From Anaerosalibacter sp. Marseille-P3206 (lineage in GTDB: Bacteria; Bacillota; Clostridia; Tissierellales; Sporanaerobacteraceae): 64,000 bases of DNA. Shown here in pieces: positions 19,065 through 28,589 of this stretch. The notes below the pieces were generated by a model. That model saw only the letters and a list, made by a program, of their open reading frames with translations, ran no database searches and had not been told where the DNA came from. Position 1 is the first letter of the stretch. The number at the start of each line of letters is the position of its first letter. A program made the translations under genes and the position numbers. The DNA lies in NCBI RefSeq assembly GCF_900155565.1, contig NZ_FUHM01000002.1, positions 558,001 to 622,000 of the forward strand, written 5' to 3'.

Positions 19065-19754
19065 CTAATCTTTCAGATTTAACTTAAATCCAAATCCCCA
19101 AACTGTCTCAATGGATACATTGCTATTATGAGTAAGTATTTTTTTTCGCAACCTTTTTATTGTATCATCGGTAACTCTTGTTTCTACAAAACTATCATAA
19201 CCCCATATTACATTGAGCAATTCTTCACGAGAAATTGCTTTGTCCTTATTTTCAATCAAATAACTTAGTAGTGAATACTCTGTATTAGTAAGTTTTAGTT
19301 CTTCATTTTTACAATATGCTGTTTTTTGCATTGGATATAACACAATATCACCAAAATTCAGTTTGTCATTTGTTGTTTTTTCTTTCTCTTTTGATATTCG
19401 TTTGAAAATTGCTTTAACTCTCATGGTCAATTTAGTGGGAGAAAAAGGCTTGGCAAAATAATCATCGCAACCCAATGTAAAACCTGTAACATAATCCGCA
19501 TCAGTTCCACGAGCAGTAAGCAAAATAATCGGGACATCTGACTTCTTACGAATGGATGAACAAATGCTAAATCCATCTGTTCCCGGCATCATGACATCCA
19601 ATATAACTAAATCAGCAGGTGTCTCTTCAAACTCACAGAGTAGTGCATCTCCAGTCTCAAATAGCCTGACCATAAAGCCCTCATCTTCTAAAAAAGATTG
19701 TATTAATTCTCTTATATTCTTTTCATCATCAGCTACATAAATTAAATAACTCAT
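19065..19754 (-). CDS. OmpR-family response regulator
   Basis: 229 residues: receiver domain with the acidic pair (ADDE), phosphoacceptor Asp in VILDVMMPG, the conserved Thr and Lys (LLTARG, AKPFSP), then a winged-helix DNA-binding domain ending TVWGFGFKL. Partner of the kinase at 17604; the secreted coiled-coil gene at 16739 is a plausible target by position. Confidence 0.92.
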   Translation of the reverse strand: MSYLIYVADDEKNIRELIQSFLEDEGFMVRLFETGDALLCEFEETPADLVILDVMMPGTDGFSICSSIRKKSDVPIILLTARGTDADYVTGFTLGCDDYFAKPFSPTKLTMRVKAIFKRISKEKEKTTNDKLNFGDIVLYPMQKTAYCKNEELKLTNTEYSLLSYLIENKDKAISREELLNVIWGYDSFVETRVTDDTIKRLRKKILTHNSNVSIETVWGFGFKLNLKD

Positions 19755-19918
19755 ATATCATTTTTAACCTCCCTTGATTTTGCAATTTTTAGGCAGATAA
19801 TATTCTTAACAATCGCATTTTTTTATCAATACAAAACTTTATTCTATTCATTTAATTGTATAATAATATAATTATGATTTCAAATATTGCCTTTGGTTAA
19901 ATAATGATATTGTTCTTT

Positions 19919-19943
19919 TATAAAAAGCTTTTGCTTTTTTATA
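19919..19943. terminator. Small AT-rich hairpin
   Basis: TATAAAAAGC and GCTTTTTTATA arms with a 4-nt loop in a gene-poor stretch; a weak bidirectional terminator candidate. Confidence 0.4.
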
Positions 19944-20027
19944 ACCCTTATTTAGCATCTTCTGGTAGTGTATCAATTTCATTTTCTAGGTAAATAAACG
20001 GAAAATATTCTATGTAATATGCTGTGA

Positions 20028-20203
20028 TTACACAGCACTATCCATTTCTTTTAAAACCTCATCTCCGTATTTTTCCACCACACTTATCAGTATATTAATG
20101 AAAGTCTCATATTCTTTAGATTGTAAATAGGTGGTTTCTTTGTTAGAGGCAGATTCTTTTATTTAGGAATTGTAAAACTGCCAAACTTTTTGCGAAATTT
20201 CAT
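20028..20203 (-). pseudogene. Frameshifted small gene of unknown family
   Basis: ATG at 20203 gives MKFRKKFGSFTIPK then a stop; a shifted frame continues NKETTYLQSKEYETFINILI and ends KEMDSAV at 20028. A second scrap just downstream reads YLENEIDTLPEDAK and stops near 19950. Together they look like debris of small mobile-element genes, though I cannot name the family. Most of 19755-20317 holds only this debris and hairpins. Confidence 0.4.
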
Positions 20204-20204
20204 A

Positions 20205-20265
20205 AAAAATACCTCAAAGCAGATGATCTAATTTTAATTAATTAGACTGCCTACTTTTGAGGCAT
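20205..20265 (-). terminator. Imperfect hairpin with T tract
   Basis: Imperfect inverted repeat (ATGCCTCAAAAGTAGGCAGT against the CTGCTTTGAGGTA arm) centred near 20237. On the minus strand it is followed by TTTTTTAT, suitable for ending leftward transcripts from the toxin-antitoxin operon. Confidence 0.5.
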
Positions 20266-20317
20266 CATATCAATTTCTGATTCACTGTTATTTTAATCTA
20301 TGGCTATCGTTTAATTG

Positions 20318-20443
20318 CTACATACTATTTATAAATTCTCTGACATAATTTTTATAATTTAATCCACAAGTATATACAATAAAAGTTTTTTGATTTTCTG
20401 AAAAATTAACTTTTTTAGCAAAATTTATTAATTCATTATTCAT
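20318..20443 (-). CDS. 41-residue protein coupled to the YafQ toxin gene
   Basis: ATG overlaps the yafQ stop in an ATGA arrangement, so translation is coupled. The product begins MNNELINFAKKVNFSENQK and ends VREFINSM; one Cys, no membrane segment. Its length and composition match no family I know. Position as third gene of a RelB/YafQ operon makes it a real gene candidate and not a chance frame, but nothing else supports it. Confidence 0.5.
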   Translation of the reverse strand: MNNELINFAKKVNFSENQKTFIVYTCGLNYKNYVREFINSM

Positions 20444-20721
20444 TTTTTGAACAATTCTGAGTGTGAACCCAATCTATAAAGCATAAGCACAAGTACATCG
20501 TTTCTGTATTCATATACTAAAAGCCAATTAGGTTCTATATGACATTCCCTCGTTCCTTTGTAATTTCCTGATAAGTCATGATCTCTATACTTTGCTTCAA
20601 GGTTTTTACCTTGTGCAAGTAAACCTATGACTTCAAATAATTTATATAACTCTTTATTTTGCTTTTTTGCAAGTTTAAGGTCTTTTTTAAATTGAGTTGT
20701 AAATTTTATTTCGTACTTCAT
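20440..20721 (-). CDS. yafQ: YafQ-type mRNA interferase toxin
   Basis: 93 residues of the RelE/YafQ ribosome-dependent endoribonuclease family. The hallmark run is KYRDHDLSGNYKGTRECHIE followed by PNWLLVYEY and a C-terminal LGSHSELF; the two His and the Asp in RDHDLSG and GSHSELF correspond to YafQ catalytic positions. It overlaps the antitoxin stop by 4 bp (ATGA), typical of the type II antitoxin-toxin order. Confidence 0.93.
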   Translation of the reverse strand: MKYEIKFTTQFKKDLKLAKKQNKELYKLFEVIGLLAQGKNLEAKYRDHDLSGNYKGTRECHIEPNWLLVYEYRNDVLVLMLYRLGSHSELFKK

Positions 20722-20990
20722 ACTTCCAACGCTTTCTTCAAATCGTCTATATTTGAATATCCTTTGACAGTATCATCATATGCAATTTTTCTTCCTTCTT
20801 CAATCGCTCTTATAGTAAGGCTATTAGGAGTATCTAATTTTAAAGCAAAAGGAATACCATTTTCTCTAATTGTTGTTCTTAAAAATATATTGATAGCTGT
20901 TGTCATATTAAGTCCCAACTCAGAGAATATCCTTTCAGCTTGGTCTTTAATCTCTTTATCCGTTCTAATATTTAAATTTGTTGTTGTCAT
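20718..20990 (-). CDS. RelB/DinJ-family antitoxin
   Basis: 90 residues with the ribbon-helix-helix start TTTNLNIRTDKEIKDQAERI and the DinJ-typical LGLNMTTAINIFLRTTI and GIPFAL. It neutralises YafQ and binds the operon's promoter. Start at 20990 is set by GGAGG 7 nt upstream; the 5-codon longer frame is not supported. Confidence 0.92.
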   Translation of the reverse strand: MTTTNLNIRTDKEIKDQAERIFSELGLNMTTAINIFLRTTIRENGIPFALKLDTPNSLTIRAIEEGRKIAYDDTVKGYSNIDDLKKALEV

Positions 20991-21249
20991 AATTTTAGCC
21001 TCCATTCTTATCTATATTATATTCATATTTTCGTTTAATGTCAACACATTGTCATTATTTTTGTTTTGAATTATTAATTTCTTATCCACGAATTCAATTT
21101 TGTTATTCCTTCTTTTATTTCTTTAACTAAATTATTATATTTTATTATCTCTCTATTGATATTTCCTTTTTCATTTTTCCTCCTTCAACTATTATACGGA
21201 ATATGGACTAGATTTATATCCTAATTTACTTCTAATTGCTTAGGGTTAT

Positions 21250-22368
21250 TTATCTATTTACAACTACTTTTGTGGCTTCAATTTTTTTATCTGCCCATTC
21301 AACTACGTCTTTTATAACTAGTTTTTTTGTTGCCATTATTATTTCTTCCATAAATACCTCATCTATTTTCCCATAGTTATTTACTGGAGCTTTTATTTTT
21401 TGACTCTTTATTGCCTTTTCATTAAAACTATTTCTCCCCCAACTAAAAGAACTGAAAGATTTTCTCATACAAGAAATTAGAAACAAAGCTTTATTTTCAT
21501 TAAAAGATTTAATTTTTGAGTTTAATATCTTTATTTTATCACCTGTGAAATATGGCTTTTTTTGGTAAAACACTGTAGCTGTGTCTTGTCCAAAAGATAT
21601 TGTGTTTCCTTCATTAAGATATTTATTGTCTTCTTGCAAATAGCCCTTAACTCCATTGTTGAAAGCTGTCCTTACTATATATGGATGCCCGCTTTCATAA
21701 ATTTCTACTTTATTTGCATCAAATCTCTTTTTATATGAATTAACTTCAAATAATTCTTCTACTGCATACTCTTTCCAATCCAACTTTTCAAATTGTTCAA
21801 TTGCCTTTTCTTCTTCCCCCGTTAGTTTATAATCTTTTAAGCCTGTAACAGTTAAATAAGCTTCCAGCTCGGCGACACGCTGAGCTTCCAGCTCGGCGAC
21901 AAAACTTTCCATAAATTCAAAATCTATTTTTCCGTTTTTGGTTGGTAGCTTAAATTTAACTTTTTTTGCAATACTCCAATGTCTAGAATACCCTTTGTTA
22001 GGTATACACTTAGCCCACGCTGAAATTATGAATAACAAGTGATTTAAGTTATATTCTTGTAGAGGTTTAAGAACTTTAACATTGTCCATTACAGAAAAAT
22101 TAGTTTTTGAAATATTAAAAGTTCTCGTGTGGTCACCAAATATTATATAAATTGGATTTTTTTCTTCAACAATATAACTTGGCTTAAGTGTTGTATAACC
22201 CATAATTCCATTGTTATCAGAAATCGAAGAATATACCGCAGTATCTCCTATTCCATCTAAATCTGTTTTTGTTAATTTAACACTTGTTGGTAATATTCTA
22301 AATAGCTGATTATATGTATATTCGCCCCACTGAACGTGTTCAAGCTTCTCATTCAGTAGGGCATCTAT
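21250..22368 (-). pseudogene. Type I/BcgI-like specificity (S) subunit, start codon lost
   Basis: DNA-recognition subunit with two target-recognition halves separated by a helical spacer that contains a duplicated AELEA (AELEAQRVAELEAYL). Sequence continues upstream of the first ATG (22203) to KIDALLNEKLEHVQWGEYTY at about 22368, which is clearly part of the protein, but the first codons there offer only ATA, CTA or CTG after a stop. The normal start seems to have been lost at the junction with the methylase stop. Its R-M partner is also broken. Confidence 0.65.
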
Positions 22369-23099
22369 TTTCCCAGGTTATCATTCTCCTTGCTTGAATT
22401 TTGAATTAGGTTTGATACTTCCCACGCTAAATAATCAGCTACTGTTTTCTTAAAATCTTCTAACCTTGGCTTGATATCTATTGGTGCCGATTGATTCCAG
22501 TCTGCTCCATTTTTAGGATCTATTGTCCCCTCATAGTATTCTTTTTCTGTAAATATATTTAGTTTGGATTTACCAAAACGAACTAAGTCTACTACTTCTT
22601 GATATCTTTCCTTCGCCCTATCTGTATCTACAAGATTATTACTTGCTTTTTTTCGATTAGTTCTTGTATATCCATCATTTGAAAAATCTATGAATTTAAC
22701 TATTTGATCCTTGTGATGTGGCTCGCCTACCCTAAATACATAAATGTTTGTTTGTACACTTGATTTCCCAATGAATAAGTCAACGGGCATTTTTATACTT
22801 GCAAGTAATGTGGAATGCTCTAGTATTCTTTTGTTATATTCAATTGCTTTTCCTGAACCCGCTGAGTTTTGAATGATGATAGCTCCATAACCTTTATCCA
22901 TCATAGACAATGCTTTTTCTACAAATATCATTCCATTTCCCTCTGCTGAATAAGGTGGATTTAAAATAAATGATGTAGCAGGAAACTTTTCATTTTTTTG
23001 GTTAAAACTATACATTCCATCAAAATCAGTCAATGAGTTTTTATTTAAGATGTTAGAAGACCCATCTCCCATCATAATCATATTTAAAATTGCTAACAT
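22365..23099 (-). pseudogene. Adenine-methylase half of a Type IIG/BcgI-like enzyme (5' part deleted)
   Basis: Contains methylase motif IV NPPY (FILNPPYSAEGNG), GYGAIIIQNSAGSGKA and LFIGKSSVQTNIYVFR, as in N6-adenine methylases of Type I/IIG systems. The segment with the SAM-binding motif I that should precede MLAILNMIMMGDGSS is absent. The frame joins the endonuclease part at 23053-23099 out of register, so one polypeptide has been split by an out-of-frame deletion of perhaps 80-100 codons. Confidence 0.7.
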
Positions 23100-24189
23100 A
23101 TAGACACTTGACTACATCGTTAAGTTTGTCTTGTGTGAATCCTAACCATGAATACATCTCATTAAACAATTTGCCTGTAAAATCTGTAGTTAACCCTATT
23201 TTATAATAAATTCCTAAATCGTCTACTATTTTTACAAAAACCCTTTTTAGTTGACTTTCTCCATTTACTGGTTTGTTTATATTTTCAGTTGTGAGTGTGT
23301 TTTGCAAAGTTCTTACAATTAAGTCTTTTTTAGCTTTAGGTAGATTTTTCTCTTCTAAAAAAGAATTTATCTTTCTAAGTATAATATCTCCATCTGTATT
23401 GCCTATTTCTATTGATGACTTTAAATCTTCTTTTTCAAGTGGTGTAACTTTTCCTGGAACACCTAGTGTAGCCATAATAGATGCTGCAACAAGATATACC
23501 CTATCGTTTTCACTAAGTCCTTTTTCTTCTTTATAGATATCATTATTCAACTTAACTAAACTTGCATTAATTTCTTTCTCTTTTTGTTCTCTAATTCTGT
23601 CTAGTTCTTCTTGAGATAATGATAGCTCTTTTAGTTTACTTGTAAAATTATCAAAGTTCTCTTTTTTTAAAAAAGATAAGTCTGTGTATTCACCGACTTC
23701 TTGTCCAATACCTAAGTTTTCTTTAGATACATGATATACACCTATTGAATGATGTAATTTCCCCACACCATCTTTATAGCCAGTTATACCGATAGCTATA
23801 ACTTCTGTATAGCTCGTATAGTGCAATATAGCATTTGCATAATGTATTGCACCATTTACTGCATAGGAATTTATATTCTTATAGTTTGGTTCATTTTTTG
23901 CATTTGTGTTTTCAACTTGATTGTTAGAGTCAAGTTTCACTAACTTATCTTTATATCCTTTATATTCAATTAGAACTGGATAATAGTTAAGATTGCTATC
24001 TTGAATTAATAGTTTGACATCTGGGCGGTTTCCACCACTTCCACCACTCTTTGATTCATATTCGCTTAAAGCCTTATCTATTTCACTATTTAAGCTTTCC
24101 TGTTCTAACTTATAATCTAATTTATAATCTTTTAGCCAACCATTCACCAAATCAGCAATATTTGGTTCAACAGACTGTATCTTTGCCAT
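23053..24189 (-). pseudogene. Endonuclease half of a Type IIG/BcgI-like enzyme
   Basis: 378 residues. A PD-(D/E)xK nuclease core is visible: NRPDVKLLI around residue 54, then VLIEYKGYKDK about 18 residues later. A long helical region follows up to FNEMYSWLGFTQDKLNDVV, where the methylase should begin, but the frame runs into KCLYVSNFKYDYDGRWVF and stops. It is preceded by a small HTH gene 2 bp upstream, probably a controller. The system looks inactive for modification, so restriction must be off too. Confidence 0.68.
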
Positions 24190-24191
24190 AT

Positions 24192-24416
24192 CTATATCTC
24201 CTTATCCATTCCATATTTATAGTCAAAACTAATCACATCATTTGGTGTGCAATCTAAAGCTTTACATATCTTTTCTAAGTTTTTCATTGAAATATATTCA
24301 TTTTTTCCCATATTTGCTAATAGATTAGAAGAAATACCCACATATCCTTGAAAATCTGTTTTTTTCATATCTCTTTTAGCAAGTTCTATCCATAATGGTC
24401 TATAAGAAACTCCCAT
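24192..24416 (-). CDS. XRE-family regulator of the R-M locus
   Basis: 74-residue single-domain HTH (YVGISSNLLANMGKNEYIS, then LEKICKALDCTPNDVI), the compact YozG-like form often found ahead of restriction-modification genes. A good GGAGGGATAG site precedes ATG. The next gene begins 2 bp after its stop, so it is the first gene of the operon. Confidence 0.8.
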   Translation of the reverse strand: MGVSYRPLWIELAKRDMKKTDFQGYVGISSNLLANMGKNEYISMKNLEKICKALDCTPNDVISFDYKYGMDKEI

Positions 24417-24638
24417 ACTATCCCTCCTATGTTTGATACTTCATTATATCATGAACCTTGCTAATTCGAAACATTTTCTTTTGCATTCCAAATTTAATTC
24501 AATTTTCTTACTTGATTTCCTTCTCTGTTTTAGTATTAATTGATACACACCTTGGGATTTTTGCCAAATCTTCTAACAAAAGCACCAACCTATTGTGAAA
24601 ATAAGTCAGTGCTATGGACAATACTATTTTCTAAAGCA

Positions 24639-25466
24639 TTAAAATTGCTTTGGTACAGTTTGCTGGATATCTTCTGTTCTTCGCAACATCTTATACAGGA
24701 AATAGCCCATAGGAACAATCATAATTACTACGACAATGTTAATTATCATTTCTCCAATACCTTCTGGTATCATGCCTGATATGGCAGACATTAAGTTAAT
24801 AGCCATGTGACACAGAATGGGATATAGAATATTACGTGTCTTTTCATATATAATAGCTGCAACTAATCCAAACACAAAAGTGTAAACTGATTGGACAAAA
24901 ATCATATGGCACAAACCAAACAGTAAAGCGGAAACAATTATTGGAAACCAGCCTTTTTTTATTTTTTCCAAAGAACGAAATATTACTCCACGAAAAGCCA
25001 GTTCCTCCAAAGTAGGACCCAAAATTACGAAAAGTAAAATGATGATTGCTGGATTTAAGCCCCTCATTGCATATTCAGCTTTTGCTAAAATACTCATACT
25101 TTCTGAAAATGAAGGAATCTTTTCTGCAAATGTCAGCCACAAGAAAGAGATGCCTGCTACGCCTAATCCCATAACAATCGATTGTCCAACATATTTCGGT
25201 ATCAGTCCAATACTGTTTTCCTGTTTTTCTTTCCCAAATACCATCTGGTAAATACCAAAGTATATACCAAGCATTATAGTATTTACAACAATTTCTATCC
25301 AAATATCTTGCTGCATTAAGATCTGTGGTGAAATTTTAAGCACATCCATTAGCAAAGCATAGGTTCCCATTAGTAGTAGGTTTTCAAGAAATAAACTGCT
25401 AATCACCATTAGAATAATTAAAAGAATATATCCAATTATCTTTCCTGTTTTAGCATTTGTTTTCAT
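24639..25466 (-). CDS. CPBP-family intramembrane metalloprotease
   Basis: 275 residues, about eight membrane helices. The three family motifs are intact: ILGPTLEELAFRGVIF (EExxxR), LLFGLCHMIF (FxxxH) and CHMAINL (HxxxN). Members act in bacteriocin self-immunity or peptide-signal processing. It ends the leftward unit formed with the TlpA-like and ferredoxin genes (11-bp gap upstream), so a link with peptide stress is possible but not shown. Confidence 0.85.
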   Translation of the reverse strand: MKTNAKTGKIIGYILLIILMVISSLFLENLLLMGTYALLMDVLKISPQILMQQDIWIEIVVNTIMLGIYFGIYQMVFGKEKQENSIGLIPKYVGQSIVMGLGVAGISFLWLTFAEKIPSFSESMSILAKAEYAMRGLNPAIIILLFVILGPTLEELAFRGVIFRSLEKIKKGWFPIIVSALLFGLCHMIFVQSVYTFVFGLVAAIIYEKTRNILYPILCHMAINLMSAISGMIPEGIGEMIINIVVVIMIVPMGYFLYKMLRRTEDIQQTVPKQF

Positions 25467-25477
25467 ACTATGCCTCC

Positions 25478-26053
25478 TTACTGCTTGTCATTTTCAATGA
25501 TTTTATCAATACGATTGTTCAAATCATCAATTTGTTTTTGATTGTCAATAGAACCAACAATTGGTTCCCCGATAATATTGCCTTCTCTGTCAATCAAAAG
25601 TGTAGTTGGAAAAGCAAAGATATTGTTCAAATAATTGTCAATTTCTTCGCCATGTTCCATAATCAAATTAGGGTAGGTAATATTATTATCTTTTAGGATT
25701 TTTTCTGCCTGTGAATAAATGGTTTTATCCATACTTACATCATCTATACACACACCAACTAAAGCGACACCTTTTTCTTTAAGTTCTTTGCTTAATGTCT
25801 CAAGCTGTGGCATTTCACTTACGCAAGCCTGACATCCTGTAAACCATAGATTTAATACCGTAACAGGATTGTCCTTGAACATATCCTGTGTAAACTGATT
25901 ACCTTGAAAATCTGTTGCATTAAAATTGGGAAATATACTTGTATTTGATGATTGGTTTTTAACGTTATCCTTTTGACTTCCACATGCTGTTAGTGATCCA
26001 ATAATCATGATTGCCATTATAATAATCAAGAGTTTTTTTAATATGTTTTTCAT
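25478..26053 (-). CDS. TlpA-like thiol-disulfide lipoprotein
   Basis: 191 residues: lipoprotein signal (LLIIIMAIMIIGSLTAC, lipobox LTAC), then a thioredoxin fold of the TlpA/ResA type with redox motif WFTGCQACVSEMP and the cis-Pro region FAFPTTLLIDREG. It reduces or oxidises disulfides outside the membrane. The start at 26053 has AAAGGTG upstream. It is cotranscribed with the NapH-like ferredoxin gene, which probably supplies electrons. Confidence 0.87.
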   Translation of the reverse strand: MKNILKKLLIIIMAIMIIGSLTACGSQKDNVKNQSSNTSIFPNFNATDFQGNQFTQDMFKDNPVTVLNLWFTGCQACVSEMPQLETLSKELKEKGVALVGVCIDDVSMDKTIYSQAEKILKDNNITYPNLIMEHGEEIDNYLNNIFAFPTTLLIDREGNIIGEPIVGSIDNQKQIDDLNNRIDKIIENDKQ

Positions 26054-26085
26054 TTTATTCACCTTTCCTTTCATTGATATGTTTT

Positions 26086-27006
26086 TTATGCTTGTTCTTT
26101 TTGTTTAGTTTTAAATTTGTCGCCATGAGATAAAGATGTAAAAATCGCACCAGTTGGACACGATTTTATACATTCTCCACAGCGAATACACTCTAATGAA
26201 TCTTTACATTTTGTAATATCTACATCCATTTTACAGACTCTACTACACTTACCGCATGAGATGCAGGAATTTTTATCAACATGATATTTGTAAAAAGATA
26301 TCTTGTTAAAAAGAGAGTAAAATGCACCTAGAGGACAAATCCATTTACAAAACGGGCGATAGAAAATAATGGACAGCCCAGAAATAGAAATCAATATAAA
26401 AGACTTCCATGTAAACAACTTTCCTAAGGTGTTTCGAATTGTAGGATTGGTAAGTGCCAAAGGAATACCACCCTCCAATATGCCCTGTGGACAAATATAC
26501 TTACAAAAATAAGGAGGTGCTATTCCTGAATTATCAACTAAAAATACTCCCATAAGCCATACGACCACAATCAATATGACATACTTCAAATACCGAAGAA
26601 CTTTTAGTTTTTTGGTACTAAACTTTTTAGTAGGAATCTTATAGAGCAAATCCTGAAACCACCCGAACGGACAGAAGAACCCACAAATCAATCTGCCGAC
26701 CAAGACCCCAAACAGGATCAAAATTCCCGTAATATAATAGGCGAAGTTAAATTTTGAGGAACCTACTACTGCCTGAAAAGAACCAATAGGGCATGAACCG
26801 GTAGCTCCTGGACAGGAATAACAGTTTAGTCCTGGCACACACATTTTTTTACCACTGCCCGTATAAATCTTCCCGCTCATAAAATTAGGAAGATGTATAT
26901 TGGTAAATAATGTTGCAAAAGCCTGAACCCAGCTACGCCTTGCTCTCAGATGAGAGAATATATTCTTTTCTTTAATTATTTTAAATGGCTTACCCAATTC
27001 CGACAC
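26086..27006 (-). CDS. Membrane 4Fe-4S electron-transfer protein (NapH/CcoG-like)
   Basis: 306 residues: four membrane segments with Cys motifs characteristic of NapH/YccM proteins (CPGLNCYSCPGATGSCPIG, GRLICGFFCPFGW, CKYICPQG, CKWICPLG), then two ferredoxin clusters (CISCGKCSRVC, CIRCGECIKSCPTG). It moves electrons across the membrane. The GTG at 27006 lies only 3 nt from GGAG; the TTG at 26997 (MGKPFKIIKEK) has better spacing and may be the true start. It overlaps the CXXC-peptide gene. Confidence 0.87.
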   Translation of the reverse strand: MSELGKPFKIIKEKNIFSHLRARRSWVQAFATLFTNIHLPNFMSGKIYTGSGKKMCVPGLNCYSCPGATGSCPIGSFQAVVGSSKFNFAYYITGILILFGVLVGRLICGFFCPFGWFQDLLYKIPTKKFSTKKLKVLRYLKYVILIVVVWLMGVFLVDNSGIAPPYFCKYICPQGILEGGIPLALTNPTIRNTLGKLFTWKSFILISISGLSIIFYRPFCKWICPLGAFYSLFNKISFYKYHVDKNSCISCGKCSRVCKMDVDITKCKDSLECIRCGECIKSCPTGAIFTSLSHGDKFKTKQKEQA

Positions 27007-27136
27007 ACTCCAAACAAATACGTATAGCCTTGGAGAATACTGTGCTCACTTCGCCCCTATAAGCCCCATATACAATAAAACTAAAAGCCAGTATAAGAAC
27101 TCCAAATCTTATTTCTTTTTTCTTTTTTTCATCCAT
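26990..27136 (-). CDS. CD1871A-type CXXC membrane peptide
   Basis: 48 residues: MDEKKKKEIRFGVLILAFSF, one membrane helix, then KAIRICLECVGIG with a CLEC (CxxC) motif at the extreme C-terminus. This matches the short clostridial CD1871A-type CXXC family. GAGGTGATAGC precedes ATG, and the gene overlaps the start of the ferredoxin gene, so all three redox proteins are translationally linked. Confidence 0.8.
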   Translation of the reverse strand: MDEKKKKEIRFGVLILAFSFIVYGAYRGEVSTVFSKAIRICLECVGIG

Positions 27137-27247
27137 GCTATCACCTCATATGCTTAGTTTAACAAACAGGGTATAAAGTTTGTGTTAAGAAAGATTTTTC
27201 TATAAAAAAACTTGCCAATAAAGGCAAGCTATCTTGAAATTCGATTT

Positions 27248-28381
27248 TTATTTCTTGAATGCAACTTGAAATATGCTTCCTTGAGGGATATTGTCTGATA
27301 CCGAAATGCTTCCACCCAATCTTGAAATTATATTTTGCACCAAAGCTAGCCCGATACCATAGCCTCCTGTAACTCTGCTTCTTGATTCCTCAATGCGATA
27401 AAACAAATCAAAAATATGCTTCTTTTTTTCATCTGAAATCCCAATCCCAGTATCAGCAACTTGAATTACTACTTCCGATTCGGATTCAGATAACGATACC
27501 TCAACAGAGCCACCCTCCACATTATACTTGATAGCGTTATCTATCAAATTTAGCAATGTCCTTTCCAGAAGCATATCATCTGTCAAAACTTCAACATCTT
27601 CACCTTTAATTGTCATACTAATTTCTTTTTCTTTTGCCTTATCTTCTACATCAAGCAGTATTTCCTCTAAAAGTGATCGTACATTTACCTGTGAATATTG
27701 GGGCTGGGCATCTCTGCTCAAAAACAAAATACCCTCTACCAACTCTGATAGTCGGGTCACATTGTTTTCCATGGTGGAAATAAAGTCTTCAATTTCTGTA
27801 TCCTTCAGGCTCTGCTTTTTCTTGAAAACATCAATTTTTGTACGGAGTACTGCTAACGGAGTACGAAGTTCATGAGCAACATTTGCGCTGAATTGTTTTT
27901 GCTTTTCGTAGCTTTCATAGATCTTATTCAGTGCTGCGTCAAAGCTCTTGGAAAGCTCCTCCAATTCATATCCGCCTTTAGACATTACGATTTCATTACG
28001 CAGGCTCTCCACATTATCAATATCAATTAGAGAAACTTTTTCTGTCAGAACCTTCAAAGGCTTAATTACATGCATGATAATAAGGAAAAATGCCAACAAG
28101 CCAAGCAGGATAGTTGCAATCATCACAGAAAAAGAATACATTTGAAATTCAGTGGTTGACTTGAGCTGAGCATTATCCACAATCAGAAGCAAAATGTCAT
28201 TTTCTTGTGAGTCCACAAGCACATTTTCTAATTCCTCTCCCATTTCATTCATTAACGTCTCTTGTCGTTTGCTGATAGCAAAGTTTGAGAGTATTGTCAT
28301 GGCAATAAAAATCAGTATTACAGATATTAAAAGCTTGAACACGATTGACTTTTGAAAAGGAAATGTTTTTTTACTCTTCAC
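27248..28381 (-). CDS. Sensor histidine kinase beside the redox cluster
   Basis: 377 residues: two membrane helices around a short (~50-residue) extracytoplasmic loop, HAMP, HisKA with SANVAHELRTPLAVLRTK, and HATPase boxes (NLIDNAIKYN, ADTGIGIS, GGYGIGLAL). Base composition is noticeably less AT-rich than its neighbours. Its response regulator upstream keeps only the DNA-binding half, so the kinase is now an orphan unless it cross-talks. Confidence 0.88.
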   Translation of the reverse strand: MKSKKTFPFQKSIVFKLLISVILIFIAMTILSNFAISKRQETLMNEMGEELENVLVDSQENDILLLIVDNAQLKSTTEFQMYSFSVMIATILLGLLAFFLIIMHVIKPLKVLTEKVSLIDIDNVESLRNEIVMSKGGYELEELSKSFDAALNKIYESYEKQKQFSANVAHELRTPLAVLRTKIDVFKKKQSLKDTEIEDFISTMENNVTRLSELVEGILFLSRDAQPQYSQVNVRSLLEEILLDVEDKAKEKEISMTIKGEDVEVLTDDMLLERTLLNLIDNAIKYNVEGGSVEVSLSESESEVVIQVADTGIGISDEKKKHIFDLFYRIEESRSRVTGGYGIGLALVQNIISRLGGSISVSDNIPQGSIFQVAFKK

Positions 28382-28575
28382 TAATCAAATACCCCTTTCC
28401 AATTACATTAGTAATCATATTTCTACCTGTGCTCTCTTTTAGCTTTTTCCGCAGGGCTGACATATGAACACGAACAGCATTGCTGAAACTGTCCGCTTCA
28501 CTATCCCAAACATGCTCAAATAATTCTTCTTGAGTGACATACTGTCCGGAATGCAACAGTTTCAATAGATTTTAA
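28371..28575 (-). pseudogene. Response regulator, DNA-binding half only
   Basis: The winged-helix domain of an OmpR-type regulator (HSGQYVTQEELFEHVW, NAVRVHMSALRKKL, NVIGKGYLI) overlaps the kinase start by 11 bp. The receiver domain is gone; ABC-exporter sequence abuts at about 28590. A rearrangement therefore decapitated the regulator. Confidence 0.8.
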
Positions 28576-28589
28576 TCTGTGAGATATGA

